From positions 1-64,000 of the forward strand of contig CAXXLC010000023.1 of NCBI GenBank assembly GCA_963677345.2: DNA of 64,000 nucleotides, read 5' to 3'. The translations under genes were made by a program, and so were the position numbers. This document shows, in pieces, positions 8,380 through 16,022 of the stretch. Under the pieces are notes generated by a model, which saw only the letters and a list, made by a program, of their open reading frames with translations, made no database searches and was not told the DNA's origin. Origin of the DNA: Saccharicrinis sp963677345. Lineage in GTDB: Bacteria > Bacteroidota > Bacteroidia > Bacteroidales > Marinilabiliaceae. How positions within the stretch are numbered: the stretch's first letter is position 1; each line of letters begins with the position of its first letter.

Positions 8380-9390
8380 TTATTCTTTCAATTTCTTTGC
8401 TATTACTTCTTCATCTGGCAAATACTCTTGAAACTCTTCTGGTAAATCTCTGGTCAACTGATATTCAGCAACTCCAATTGGCTTATTGGCAATTCTTAAT
8501 GCATACTCAACTTCTAATGAATCTTTCTCTGCACATAATAAAATACCAATTGAAGGATTCTCATTTTCCGTACGCTCTGTATTGTCTAACACTTCTAAAT
8601 AGAAATTTAATTTCCCTGCATACTCAGGTTTAAACTCTCCTGTTTTCAATTCTATAGCTACTAAACATTGTAATTTCCTGTGATAAAACAATAAGTCGAT
8701 ATAGTAATCTTTGTCTCCTAAAGAAACTTTGTATTGATTTCCTAAGAATGCAAATCCAGAACCAAATTCCATTATTACATCGCGAATTCGTTCTATCATG
8801 CGATTTTCAAGCTCCCTTTCTTTTACTCCTTCCTGTAAACCAAGAAATTCTAAATTATATTCACTTTTTAACGCTTCATCTGCTTGTTCTGATAAATATT
8901 CTGGTAATGCTCTATCAAAATTATGTGATTTGTTTTCACTTAGTGCTCTTTTATAAGCTTGAGCTTTAATTTGATTCAATAACACATTTCGGCTCCAACC
9001 ATATTCTGATGTCGCTTTTAAATAATACTCAGCCTCTTTATCATCTTTTATTTTTGAAAGGATTACCAAATTTTGTCCCCATGGAATTTCTGCGACAAGC
9101 TGTCGCAGTTGTTCATTTTCTGCATACCGAGTATAGAAACGTCTCATATCCCATAAATTTCTTGCTGAATATCCATTACTATCAGGATAATCAACTTGTA
9201 AATCTTTTGATAATTTCTCTACTACTGAATTCCCCCATTCTTTTTCTCCTTGCTTCTCAACGATTATTCTTCCAATATTGAAGTAATGAGCAATATGTTC
9301 TCTTGTAATTTTTTTAACAACACTAATTCTTGCTGTCTGAATTTCTGCTCGAATCAGTTCTAGTGTCTTTCTATATTCCTCGCTCAACAT
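8380..9390 (-). CDS. YhcG/DUF1016-family PDDEXK nuclease
   Basis: 336 aa. N-terminal DUF1016 helical domain (about 1-150; GYSARNLWDMRRFY and IPWGQNLVILSKIKD are family hallmarks) and a C-terminal PDDEXK nuclease domain (about 175-330): YYIDLLFYHRKLQCLVAIELKTGEF carries the D and ExK active-site residues. Such proteins are associated with DNA restriction and repair, often near type I restriction genes; substrate is unproven. Here it is alone in a cassette whose ends are inverted 10-bp cores, with its start 78 bp inside the cassette edge. It looks intact. Confidence 0.9.
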   Translation of the reverse strand: MLSEEYRKTLELIRAEIQTARISVVKKITREHIAHYFNIGRIIVEKQGEKEWGNSVVEKLSKDLQVDYPDSNGYSARNLWDMRRFYTRYAENEQLRQLVAEIPWGQNLVILSKIKDDKEAEYYLKATSEYGWSRNVLLNQIKAQAYKRALSENKSHNFDRALPEYLSEQADEALKSEYNLEFLGLQEGVKERELENRMIERIRDVIMEFGSGFAFLGNQYKVSLGDKDYYIDLLFYHRKLQCLVAIELKTGEFKPEYAGKLNFYLEVLDNTERTENENPSIGILLCAEKDSLEVEYALRIANKPIGVAEYQLTRDLPEEFQEYLPDEEVIAKKLKE

Positions 9391-9467
9391 GGTATACCTT
9401 TTTAATTCACTACAAACTTAAAATTTTTCAATTAATAGTTTGTTTTTGCTGGGCAAAATCGGTTTAT

Positions 9468-9666
9468 GGTTGGCAACGTCTCGAATAAGGGGACGTAGGC
9501 TGATTTGATAAACCGAACCTCCTAAAACCTACCAAGCCGAAACTTTTGTTTTAGATATAAATTTATTCTTTTCAATAGCCGAAGTATAAGCTTCGGCGAA
9601 CTTATTACAAGACCAAAACTCCCAAATTTGTGCTGACAGCCTATGCCCTTTATTTTTTTGTTGAAC
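9468..9666 (-). other. Long attC-like site (distal part of the HNH/MazG cassette site)
   Basis: About 200 bp sharing sequence and layout with 12218-12416. Outer cores GGTTGGCAAC and GTTGAAC; inner arms AATAAGGGGACGTAGGC pairing with GCCTATGCCCTTTATT; apical arms GCCGAAACTT and AAGCTTCGGC. If the IS91-like element next to it is removed, this site joins directly to the R'' core AGCCCTAAC of the HNH/MazG cassette, giving that cassette the same kind of site as cassette 1. Confidence 0.6.
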
Positions 9667-9754
9667 TAAACCCGCAAAGCGGGAGCTTAGGCTAAAACTA
9701 ACAAAATTCGTAAGATATTTACATCTTCTACCATTATTAATTTAAATTTCTAAA

Positions 9755-10060
9755 ATGGTTCTGCATTTTAAGTGCTCGCCTTTGGAACTTTCCATTGACC
9801 AGATGGAAGAATATTTGTATGAAATTCAACTTAATGAAAAACCCAGTAGAAGTTCGTTTAAACATCTGGTTTATGGTTTAAGAACTTTGTTTACCATGTT
9901 TAAAAATCAGGAGCTGTACCTGGCTCTTCCTTCTATTAAAGGAAGTAAAGCCTTACCTGTGGTTTTTTCGCAACAGGAAATGTGTGTATTCATACACTCA
10001 GACATAGTTATGCCACTCATTTGTTAGAGATGGGTTTGGATATTGGGAGTATCATCAGAC
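9755..10060 (+). pseudogene. IS91-associated tyrosine recombinase, N-terminal and C-terminal remnants joined
   Basis: The first part (PLELSIDQMEEYLYEIQLNE... to FSQQEM) is the SAM-like N-terminal domain of a phage-integrase-type protein. The central catalytic region is missing, and the sequence resumes in another frame with the end of the catalytic domain, CIHTLRHSYATHLLEMGLD (His-x-x-Arg motif). About 130 bp are also missing at the 5' end compared with the copy at 57.4 kb, removing the native start. Not functional. Confidence 0.8.
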
Positions 10061-10588
10061 GCTTTTTACCGGATCTTTTAAAAGTAAGAGGGCTTACTAA
10101 TAATATTATTCCCGCAGGTGGTATGGATAAAAATGGCCAATGGAAAACAACCAAACAAAACGGCGAATTTTTGTTTGATGTAAAACAAATGTCGAATAAG
10201 TTTAGTGCCATTTTTGCTAAAAAGCTACGTAAGTTGAAGCAGCAGGGTAAAATAAACAAGTTTGTGCCTCGCAAGTTAATTCCGGAACCCTGGGTTGTTT
10301 ATGCCAAACAAGCCTTTGGATCGCCCCATTCGGTAGTGGAATATTTGGGTAGATACTCACATCGGGTCGCAATTTCTAATGCTCGTATTTTAAAAGTAAC
10401 TGATACTCATGTTACTTTTAAATGGTGCAACAGAAAGGATAATTATAAATCAGAAACGAAAACTTTCATGAGCTCAGGTACTTGAAATGAAGTTTGGGAA
10501 ACGTTCCGGTCTTAGTTGTAAAGATTGTGGTGGTGAGCTGGCTTTAATACTTTCTTACCCTGGTAAAAGGGCTCCTCCTGCTTACTAA
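10061..10588 (+). pseudogene. IS91-family (Y2) transposase, C-terminal remnant
   Basis: After the recombinase remnant the frame reads FLPDLLKVRGLTNN, PAGGMDKNGQWKTTKQNG and, further on, WVVYAKQAFGSPHSVVEYL and GRYSHRVAISNARI, the C-terminal part of Y2 transposases (Y2_Tnp family). The catalytic N-terminal half with the HUH and zinc motifs is absent. A frame change near 10485 separates the last piece, KFGKRSGLSCKDCGGELALI up to the stop at 10586-10588. Non-functional remnant. Confidence 0.8.
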
Positions 10589-10885
10589 TATTTGCAGCAA
10601 GTCCCTATTTACCAACAAACTAAAGAATATGTCTTTAAGCGTAAATGGGAATGCTATATCCTCTTGTCAAAATAGTGGTTAAAAAACAATATTACAATTA
10701 AATAACAAGTGCAATAAATTACTGTCAAGTGCAATAAATTAATAAAATGGTTCATTATTTTCTGATATACCACAAAAATGACAATGATAAAACCATATAA
10801 AAAGCTATAAAAATGCCTTTTAAAACACTATAAGTAAAAATCACAGTATTAACACCTTACAGATTAGTTGCTGGAATATTGTTTA

Positions 10886-10952
10886 GTTCAACAAACCCTC
10901 CAATCTGTAGGGTATGCAAGCAACCCTACATTAGAGGCTAAGTGTTAGGGCT
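10886..10952 (-). other. attC-like core of the HNH/MazG cassette plus IS91-like right-end hairpin
   Basis: Minus-strand AGCCCTAAC (10952-10944) closes the HNH/MazG cassette and is the perfect complement of GTTAGGGCT (12226-12218) that opens it. The adjoining hairpin, CCCTCCAATCTGTAGGGT (10896-10913) with ACCCTACATTAGAGG (10923-10937), is the IS91-like right end; GTTCAAC (10886-10892) with GTTGAAC at 9660-9666 gives it R''/R'-like cores too. Confidence 0.6.
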
Positions 10953-10957
10953 AGTTA

Positions 10958-11317
10958 TTAATCTAATTCATTGTATTTCTTGCTATTTCCAAAGCTTTTG
11001 TCAATCGGATATTTCTTGTCATTTTTATCAATCTTTTTTTCTACCGCTTTAAGTAAATCAACGTTAAAGTTTTCCGACAAATAGGTTAAAAAGATAAAAA
11101 TATCAGCAAGTTCGTCCTCAATCTTTTCCTTGTCAATTTTTTCTATTTCCGATTGATTTTTCCAAAGAACAAGTTCCTGCAATTCTGCAAGTTCAATATT
11201 TAGTCCGAGTAACAAATCTTTAATTGTATGAAATTGCTTCCAATTTCTGTCCTCCCTGAACTTAATTATTTTTTCTCTAATATTTTCAAAATCAATCTTG
11301 CTCATTTCTAAATTCAA
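10958..11317 (-). CDS. MazG-like nucleotide pyrophosphohydrolase
   Basis: 119 aa (or 115 from ATG at 11305). An all-alpha NTP pyrophosphatase with the metal-binding pattern ExxE(n)ExxD visible as IELAELQELVLWK and EDELADIFIFL. Members remove non-canonical or excess nucleoside triphosphates; in mobile DNA they are often linked to stress or phage response. The start overlaps the 3' end of the HNH gene by about 26 bp, so the two are translated as a pair. It ends 6 bp before the cassette's closing core. Confidence 0.85.
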   Translation of the reverse strand: MNLEMSKIDFENIREKIIKFREDRNWKQFHTIKDLLLGLNIELAELQELVLWKNQSEIEKIDKEKIEDELADIFIFLTYLSENFNVDLLKAVEKKIDKNDKKYPIDKSFGNSKKYNELD

Positions 11318-12197
11318 ATTTTCTACTAATCAAAGCCTCTTTTGAAGGATAATCAGCTCTTGATTTTGGCAAGTTAATAGTTTTACCTTGAAAACTTTTG
11401 TAATAATCGCCATTAATCAACGGGCTTATTTCAATTTTATAATCTTGGTTTATATACAAAAGTCCATTATCATAAAGCTTGTGAAAGTCAACTCGTAATA
11501 GCAATCCATTTTGAACGTGGTTAGAATTCTTATTCAAGTAGGGCTGAATGTGAGCGGCTTCAACTAGTTCTGGAGTTTGCTCGCCAGTTATACAGCATGC
11601 GCCATTATAAGCTTTTGATATTTTAGCTCTGAATGAACTTTGTCCCTTACGCTCTACAACTTCTCTTGTTTTCTTATATTTTTCCGTTGAATCTTCAACT
11701 AAGTCAAATCCGTTCGTCAGTGGTTTATAGTAGTTTGTATCAAAAGGATTTTCTTGATTAAAATATTTGATTTTTACAATGTTCGGGGAAAAATCTACCT
11801 CATATTTCTCCAAATCAATATATGATTCAGTATCCCAGAATTCTACGTTTTCAAGAACAATACAACCTATCTCACTTGTCAAAACACTCTCGGTATTGGT
11901 GCTTCTTTTATTTTTATATTTATCAAGTCGGTCAACTAATTCTTGCTTTGATTTACATCCATTTTTTTTGCCAAATCTATTCCATGCAACCGATAATGGC
12001 ATATTTACATATTCCTTAAACTCACCAAATCCACCTATTTTTCTAATCGGTGATTTAAGCATGAAATACAATCTATCACTTGACTCTAACCGTGTAATAT
12101 TCCACGGAGTTGGAGTCCAGAAATTTATTTCACTGTTAAATCCTGATTCTCTCAGAAATTCAAACCAATCTATATCTGTCGGTGAAATTGCAAACAT
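11292..12197 (-). CDS. HNH endonuclease (restriction-like)
   Basis: 301 aa. The C-terminal half (about 185-290) is an HNH_2 domain of the restriction-type: Cys in ACCITGEQT, then VEAAHIQPY, NHVQNGLLLRVDFHKLYDNGLLYI, which contains the H-N-H residues. The N-terminal 120 residues (TPWNITRLESSDRLYFMLKS) look like an EVE/PUA-type modified-base reader but this is inference. Together with the overlapping MazG-like gene it forms a two-gene defence-like cassette. Its ATG is 29 bp inside the cassette edge. Confidence 0.85.
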   Translation of the reverse strand: MFAISPTDIDWFEFLRESGFNSEINFWTPTPWNITRLESSDRLYFMLKSPIRKIGGFGEFKEYVNMPLSVAWNRFGKKNGCKSKQELVDRLDKYKNKRSTNTESVLTSEIGCIVLENVEFWDTESYIDLEKYEVDFSPNIVKIKYFNQENPFDTNYYKPLTNGFDLVEDSTEKYKKTREVVERKGQSSFRAKISKAYNGACCITGEQTPELVEAAHIQPYLNKNSNHVQNGLLLRVDFHKLYDNGLLYINQDYKIEISPLINGDYYKSFQGKTINLPKSRADYPSKEALISRKFEFRNEQD

Positions 12198-12217
12198 GCT
12201 GTGTCGTTTTTTTAATT

Positions 12218-12416
12218 AGCCCTAACGTTTGGAATAAAGGGTCGTAGGCTGATTTGATAAAATGAACCTCCAAAACCCCACCAAGCCGAAGCTTTTGTTT
12301 TGGTTATAAATTTATTCTTTTCACTAGCCGAAACAAAAGCTTCGGCGAACTTATTAAAAGAGCAAAACTCCCAAATTTATACTGACGGCCTATGCCCTTT
12401 ATTTTTTGTTGGGCAC
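12218..12416 (-). other. Long attC-like recombination site of cassette 1 (intact)
   Basis: On the minus strand it runs from R'' GTGCCCAAC (12416-12408) to R' GTTAGGGCT (12226-12218). Nested arms: AATAAAGGGTCGTAGGC pairs with GCCTATGCCCTTTATT, and a perfect 16-bp apical pair GCCGAAGCTTTTGTTT (12285-12300) / AAACAAAAGCTTCGGC (12331-12346). The folded strand would be a long bulged hairpin, as in integron attC sites but longer (about 200 nt). The predicted crossover is G|TTAGGG. Confidence 0.65.
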
Positions 12417-12446
12417 TGGCAATTTTTACTTCTGCATTTTATAATT

Positions 12447-12845
12447 CTACTTTTTTCCAATTGTCTTTTCAAGGATGAATTCATATTTCTGATTATTTCG
12501 ATAAACTTCAAGCTTCATTGAGTTTTTCTTTTTATAAAGTGAATCACCAGGTTGAAGAAAATCATCAAGGTCATATGGTTTTAAATTATAATTTCTTGTT
12601 GTCGAGATATAAAAGATGTCATTGTTCTTAAGTCGTAAACTAATAGTTCCTCTATTCTGTCTAGCAGAAGAAACAATGCCTGAAATTTCACAATAAGGCA
12701 ATTGTCTGTTGTTCCAAACCATTTCTTTAGAACTTTTATTGTCAATTTCTAGAGTTAAGAATACGATTAATGCACCAATTATTAAAAATGGAATTGAAGC
12801 CCATTTTAAATTCTTATTCTCTTCTTTTCTATTCTTACTCGCCAT
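12447..12845 (-). CDS. Small membrane-anchored protein, unknown function (cassette 1)
   Basis: 132 aa. A charged N-terminus (MASKNRKEENKN) is followed by one transmembrane helix at about residues 14-34 (WASIPFLIIGALIVFLTL) and a soluble domain with beta character. No family recognised. It is the only gene of the first cassette after the recombinase: its ATG lies 35 bp inside the opening core GTTGGGCAC and its stop 30 bp before the closing core GTGCCCAAC. Confidence 0.65.
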   Translation of the reverse strand: MASKNRKEENKNLKWASIPFLIIGALIVFLTLEIDNKSSKEMVWNNRQLPYCEISGIVSSARQNRGTISLRLKNNDIFYISTTRNYNLKPYDLDDFLQPGDSLYKKKNSMKLEVYRNNQKYEFILEKTIGKK

Positions 12846-12872
12846 TTTTCTTTTGAGCGTTATGGTTAGCTT

Positions 12873-12950
12873 GTGCCCAACTTTTCAGTAATCCCAAGAT
12901 ACTTGGACTTATTTCGTCTTTGTATTTGGGATTAACTTCTGCTAAAATAG
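12873..12950 (-). other. Putative attI-like or first attC-like site next to the recombinase
   Basis: Between the recombinase stop and cassette 1. The minus strand reads GTTAATCCCAAATAC (12936-12922), a spacer, GTATCTTGGGATTAC (12902-12888), then TGAAAAG|TTGGGCAC. The two arms pair with one bulged base, a bulge typical of attC stems. It could be the primary (attI) site or the site of a lost cassette. Confidence 0.5.
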
Positions 12951-12958
12951 TTATTATT

Positions 12959-13768
12959 TTAAATATTAATGTCATCTAATGGACTTTTTATCTGCTGTAA
13001 ATACTTGTTGCTTAGATGGGTATACATTTCGGTGGTTTTTGATGAATTATGTCCTAAAAGCTCTTGTATATAGCGCAAATCGGTTCCCGATTCTAATAAA
13101 TGTGTGGTAAAACTATGTCGTAATGAGTGTAATCCACCTCGTTTGGGTACGCCGCTCTTTTCTATTGCTTTGGATAATACATTACCTGCACTGGTGGCTG
13201 AATACTTACCCCCAAATTGACCTTCAAATAAATATTCTTTGGGTTTAAACTCCTTGTAATAATCGCGAAGTAGTACTAAAAACGATTTTCCCAATATTGT
13301 ATATCTGTCCTTGTTGCCTTTTCCTCCTAGTACACGTATTTGCATTCGCTTGGAGTCAATATCGTTGAGTTTTAAATTTAGGGCTTCACCAATACGTAAT
13401 CCGCTACCATAAATTATCGATAGTAAAGTTTTATGCTTAAGGTTACAATCGCTGGTTTTTAATATTTTACGCATCTCTTCTTTATTCCACACCTTGGGTA
13501 ATTGCCGGCCTGTTTTAGGTCGTATCACATCCTGTAATTCAAATTCACGTTTTAAATAACCCTGATAATATAATTTTATGGCATTTACCGATTGATTCAC
13601 TGTTTGAAACGAATAGGCCTTTTCGCCCAACATCAATTGATGATATTCGTTAATTACAGATGCCGAAAACATATTAATTTGAGATATACTGTTTTGTCGG
13701 TAACAATTGATTAGCCGTAAAACAAAATAGTAATAGGTTTTTATGGTATTAATGCTATACCCTCTTTG
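12959..13768 (-). CDS. XerD-like tyrosine recombinase of the cassette array, 5'-truncated
   Basis: From the internal ATG at 13672 it encodes 237 aa, but the same frame stays open back to 13768, adding RGYSINTIKTYYYFVLRL, a typical N-terminal SAM-like helix pair; a TAA at 13771-13769 inside the adjoining repeat block ends it with no start codon, so the true 5' end has been lost. All catalytic residues are present: Arg in YGSGLRIGEAL, HSLRHSFTTHLL, LGHNSSKTTEMYTH (His and nucleophilic Tyr). There is no IntI-specific insertion before the HxxR box. It points toward the cassettes and is co-directional with them. Possibly inactive because the N-terminal domain is shortened. Confidence 0.75.
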   Translation of the reverse strand, partial: QRGYSINTIKTYYYFVLRLINCYRQNSISQINMFSASVINEYHQLMLGEKAYSFQTVNQSVNAIKLYYQGYLKREFELQDVIRPKTGRQLPKVWNKEEMRKILKTSDCNLKHKTLLSIIYGSGLRIGEALNLKLNDIDSKRMQIRVLGGKGNKDRYTILGKSFLVLLRDYYKEFKPKEYLFEGQFGGKYSATSAGNVLSKAIEKSGVPKRGGLHSLRHSFTTHLLESGTDLRYIQELLGHNSSKTTEMYTHLSNKYLQQIKSPLDDINI

Positions 13769-15010
13769 TTAGGCATAGCGTCTCGCTATGTCTTATAAAT
13801 CAAGGTCTCCCGGCCTGATATTAAAAGCCCCCTCTAACTCCCCCGATTGGGGGAGAACTGATTTACAGCTCCGGTAAATGTGAATTGTAACAAATTGGTA
13901 TTTGCTGCACAAATGTTGCAACCTGAAACACTATGGCCTAAGAGCTAAGAACTAAGCTAAGAACTAAGAGCAAGCAACTAAGTACTTTCTTCGCCTACAT
14001 CTGTCAGCATATGACCTATTGATCTAACAAACTATTAACCTACTAACCTATTGACCTATTGATCTAATCCTTAATCCCTAATCTTTAATCAGCTAAGAAC
14101 TAAAAACTAAGAGCTAGTAATAGTACCAATTGTAAGAATATGTGTAGCAGGAAACCAAGACTTTCAACTTTTGACTTTTAACTAGGAACTAACAACAACA
14201 ACCGACTCTGCTGTTACTATTTTCATATTAACATAATGGTCCGGAGTTTGAGGAGGTAGAAAGCTGAATTCATGGCCGGTAAAAATTGCTAGTTATTGTT
14301 GTTGCCGGTGCAAGCACTTCCGACTTATCTTTGGGTCTGCTCTGAACCTTCTCCTACCCATCTCCGGTTCAAACCTGGACCACGTTCGCAATTCCACGCA
14401 TATTCAATGCAGGTTCTTCGCAGGTTCTTCGCACTCCTGTGGCAATAAACCTGCGATAAACCTGTGTTGCCCCTGTGTAAAAAGACGAACGTGGTCCATA
14501 GATGGTCCATAGTAAATCCGAAGCAGGTGCATTAAAAGTGCATACAGTATGCATAGCTTATGCGAAGCCGATGCGAAGAAATGCGAAGAGAGTGCGAAGA
14601 AATGCGAAGCATATGCGAAGAACTTGCACAAAAAGTACGAAAAACATCAAAATCAGAATCGAAAATGGCCCATTTTGCCCAAAAATGGAATCGAAAACAG
14701 GCATTTTTGACCAAAAAAGGAATTTTGAGCCATTTAGGGGGTCAAAACAAAACAGAATAGAAATCGCCACTTTCCCTACAACAATAACTGTTAAGCTTTT
14801 ACAGCTCTAAAAAGTAACAGGAAAATAACTGTTATTTTTTAATTTACCTTATTGATCTAATTTAGTTTTCGAAAGCTGGGACATAGATTTAGAGTTTATA
14901 AAATCAAAAGTCAAAAGTCGAAAGTCAAAAGTTTATAAAGTGACTTTTTTCATGCAGAGATCAAATTTACCAAACTGAAGACTAAGAACTAAGAACTAAG
15001 GACTAAGAAC
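13761..15010 (+). repeat. Large dispersed repeat block, copy 1 (inverted copy at 53.1-54.5 kb)
   Basis: Non-coding. Matching sub-blocks in inverted order at 53.1-54.5 kb: 13761-13874 (TAGCGTCTCGCTATGTC, GGGGGAG strings), 13893-13935 (GCAAATGTTGCAACCTGAAA-like), 14100-14245 (GCAGGAAACCAAGACTTTC up to CATATTAACATAATGG), and 14890-15010 (AAAGTGACTTTTTTCATGCA). Between them are runs of degenerate CTAAGAA heptads and ACCTATTGA repeats. Its left edge truncates the recombinase gene. No gene seen. Confidence 0.7.
14345..14760 (+). repeat. Dispersed 'GCGAAG' element, copy 2
   Basis: Same layout as 7785-8200 and same orientation, with small indels: inverted pair around GGACCACGTT, the ATGCGAAG tandem run (about 14558-14620), then AAAATGGCCCATTTTG and CAAAACAAAACAGAATAG at the right end. 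Embedded in the large repeat block. Confidence 0.6.
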
Positions 15011-15271
15011 TTTATAGGTACTAAAATTTCAGCCGATACCATGTTTAACCCGATCCTCTATATTATCTGATCAATAATGGAGGGGATTACAAAAAAGACA
15101 AAAGAATGGAAAGTAAAAATTTATTTAAAATATACATACCTTAATGACTATTGCTATCTATCGGATTTTGAAATGACACATTCATTTATGTACGATATAA
15201 ACGTATCCATGCGGCCTGCTACATATTGTTAACAAAGTTATGACTACTTAGCTTTGATTCAAAAAATAAGC

Positions 15272-15589
15272 ATGAAAGAATCAGGTTACAGGAAGTCAAT
15301 AGAAGAACAAGAACAATCAAGATTAAACGTTAGAGATTTTTGTGCCAACCAAGGATTTGCAGTTTCAACTTTCTACAAATGGAAAAAGACTTTGCAAGAA
15401 AAAGAACAAGCTCATTGTTTTGTGCCTTTAGTAATAGAAAAGAAGAAATTTACAAAAGAAGTACCGATTGCAAGAGATGAAAAAACAATTGATAATAACA
15501 CATTTGAGTTTAGCTTTCCAAACGGAACAAAGCTAAAGTTCACTGGGGAATTAGATTTATCAGTGCTCAAAGCAATTATTCATCTTTAA
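15272..15589 (+). CDS. tnpA: IS66 family accessory protein TnpA
   Basis: 105 aa from ATG 15272 (frame open from 15254). A helix-turn-helix type start (SRLNVRDFCANQGFAVSTFYKWKKTLQ) typical of the small IS66 OrfA, which resembles IS3-type OrfA proteins. Required with TnpB for transposition in studied IS66 members. Followed 12 bp later by tnpB. Confidence 0.85.
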   Translation: MKESGYRKSIEEQEQSRLNVRDFCANQGFAVSTFYKWKKTLQEKEQAHCFVPLVIEKKKFTKEVPIARDEKTIDNNTFEFSFPNGTKLKFTGELDLSVLKAIIHL

Positions 15590-15601
15590 TAAAACCGGAC
15601 T

Positions 15602-15952
15602 ATGTTTAATTTACATGGGAAGCTTCAGTATTTCCTATACCCGGCACCGGTAGATATGCGCAAGAGCTTCTATACACTGAGTGGCATTGTTAGTTCCGTT
15701 ATGAAACGTAATGTTCAGGATGGTGAGGCCTTTATTTTTGTTAATCGAAATATGAGTATAATGAAAGTTCTTCATTTAGAACATGGAGGATTGGTTATTT
15801 ACCATAAGAGACTTGAAAATGGCACTTTTACATTGCCGAGATTTGATGAAGATATCGTGTCGCAGCAAATTTCCTGGCAGGAATTAATGATGATTGTTGA
15901 CAATGTAAAACCCATAAAAAGAAGATTGAAAAAACGTCAAAAATCAATCTAA
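15602..15952 (+). CDS. tnpB: IS66 family accessory protein TnpB
   Basis: 116 aa. Signature of TnpB/Orf34 proteins: YPAPVDMRKSF-like start (PGT/PAPVDMRKSFYTLSGIV), the GEAFIFVNRNMSIMKVLHLEHGGLVIYHKRLENG core and the C-terminal QQISWQELMMIVD. Length is normal for the family. The gene appears intact. Confidence 0.92.
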   Translation: MFNLHGKLQYFLYPAPVDMRKSFYTLSGIVSSVMKRNVQDGEAFIFVNRNMSIMKVLHLEHGGLVIYHKRLENGTFTLPRFDEDIVSQQISWQELMMIVDNVKPIKRRLKKRQKSI

Positions 15953-16022
15953 TATCCTTGCATAAATTAGGCTGTATCCCTTGATTTTACTATCTTTAGG
16001 CATCTAATTGATCAGGGGATAA

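Larger units (their letters stand above)
9660..10944 (+). mobile_element. IS91-like element B, internally deleted
   Basis: Begins GTTGAACTAAACCCGC and ends with the hairpin ending GGCTAAGTG before GTTAGGG. It carries remnants of two genes: a tyrosine recombinase and an IS91-type (Y2) transposase, the two-gene layout known for some IS91-family members. Both are internally deleted and share deletion junctions with the copy at 56.5-57.5 kb, so a deleted form has spread rather than each copy decaying alone. GTT lies on both sides. It interrupts an attC-like site precisely at its R'' core. Confidence 0.75.
8309..13768 (-). mobile_element. Integron-like gene cassette array
   Basis: Read on the minus strand: recombinase, att site, cassette 1 (membrane protein, 12880-12226), cassette 2 (HNH plus MazG-like, from 12225), IS91-like insertion, rest of cassette 2 site, cassette 3 (YhcG, from 9476), IS91-like remnant. 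Each cassette is bounded by its own inverted core: GTTGGGCAC/GTGCCCAAC, GTTAGGGCT/AGCCCTAAC, GTTGCCAACC/GGTTGGCAAC. The cores differ between cassettes but pair perfectly within one, as R'/R'' do in integrons. All cassette genes are in sense with their 3' end next to the site. The recombinase lies co-directionally upstream, as in so-called reverse integrons. Confidence 0.65.

Noticed and set aside
12959..13768. Classical IntI integrase
   Set aside because: No IntI-specific segment before the HxxR motif; it looks XerD-like, so the array is called integron-like only.
14325..14810. Open frames of 60-102 codons on both strands
   Set aside because: Same repeat element; no conserved protein character.
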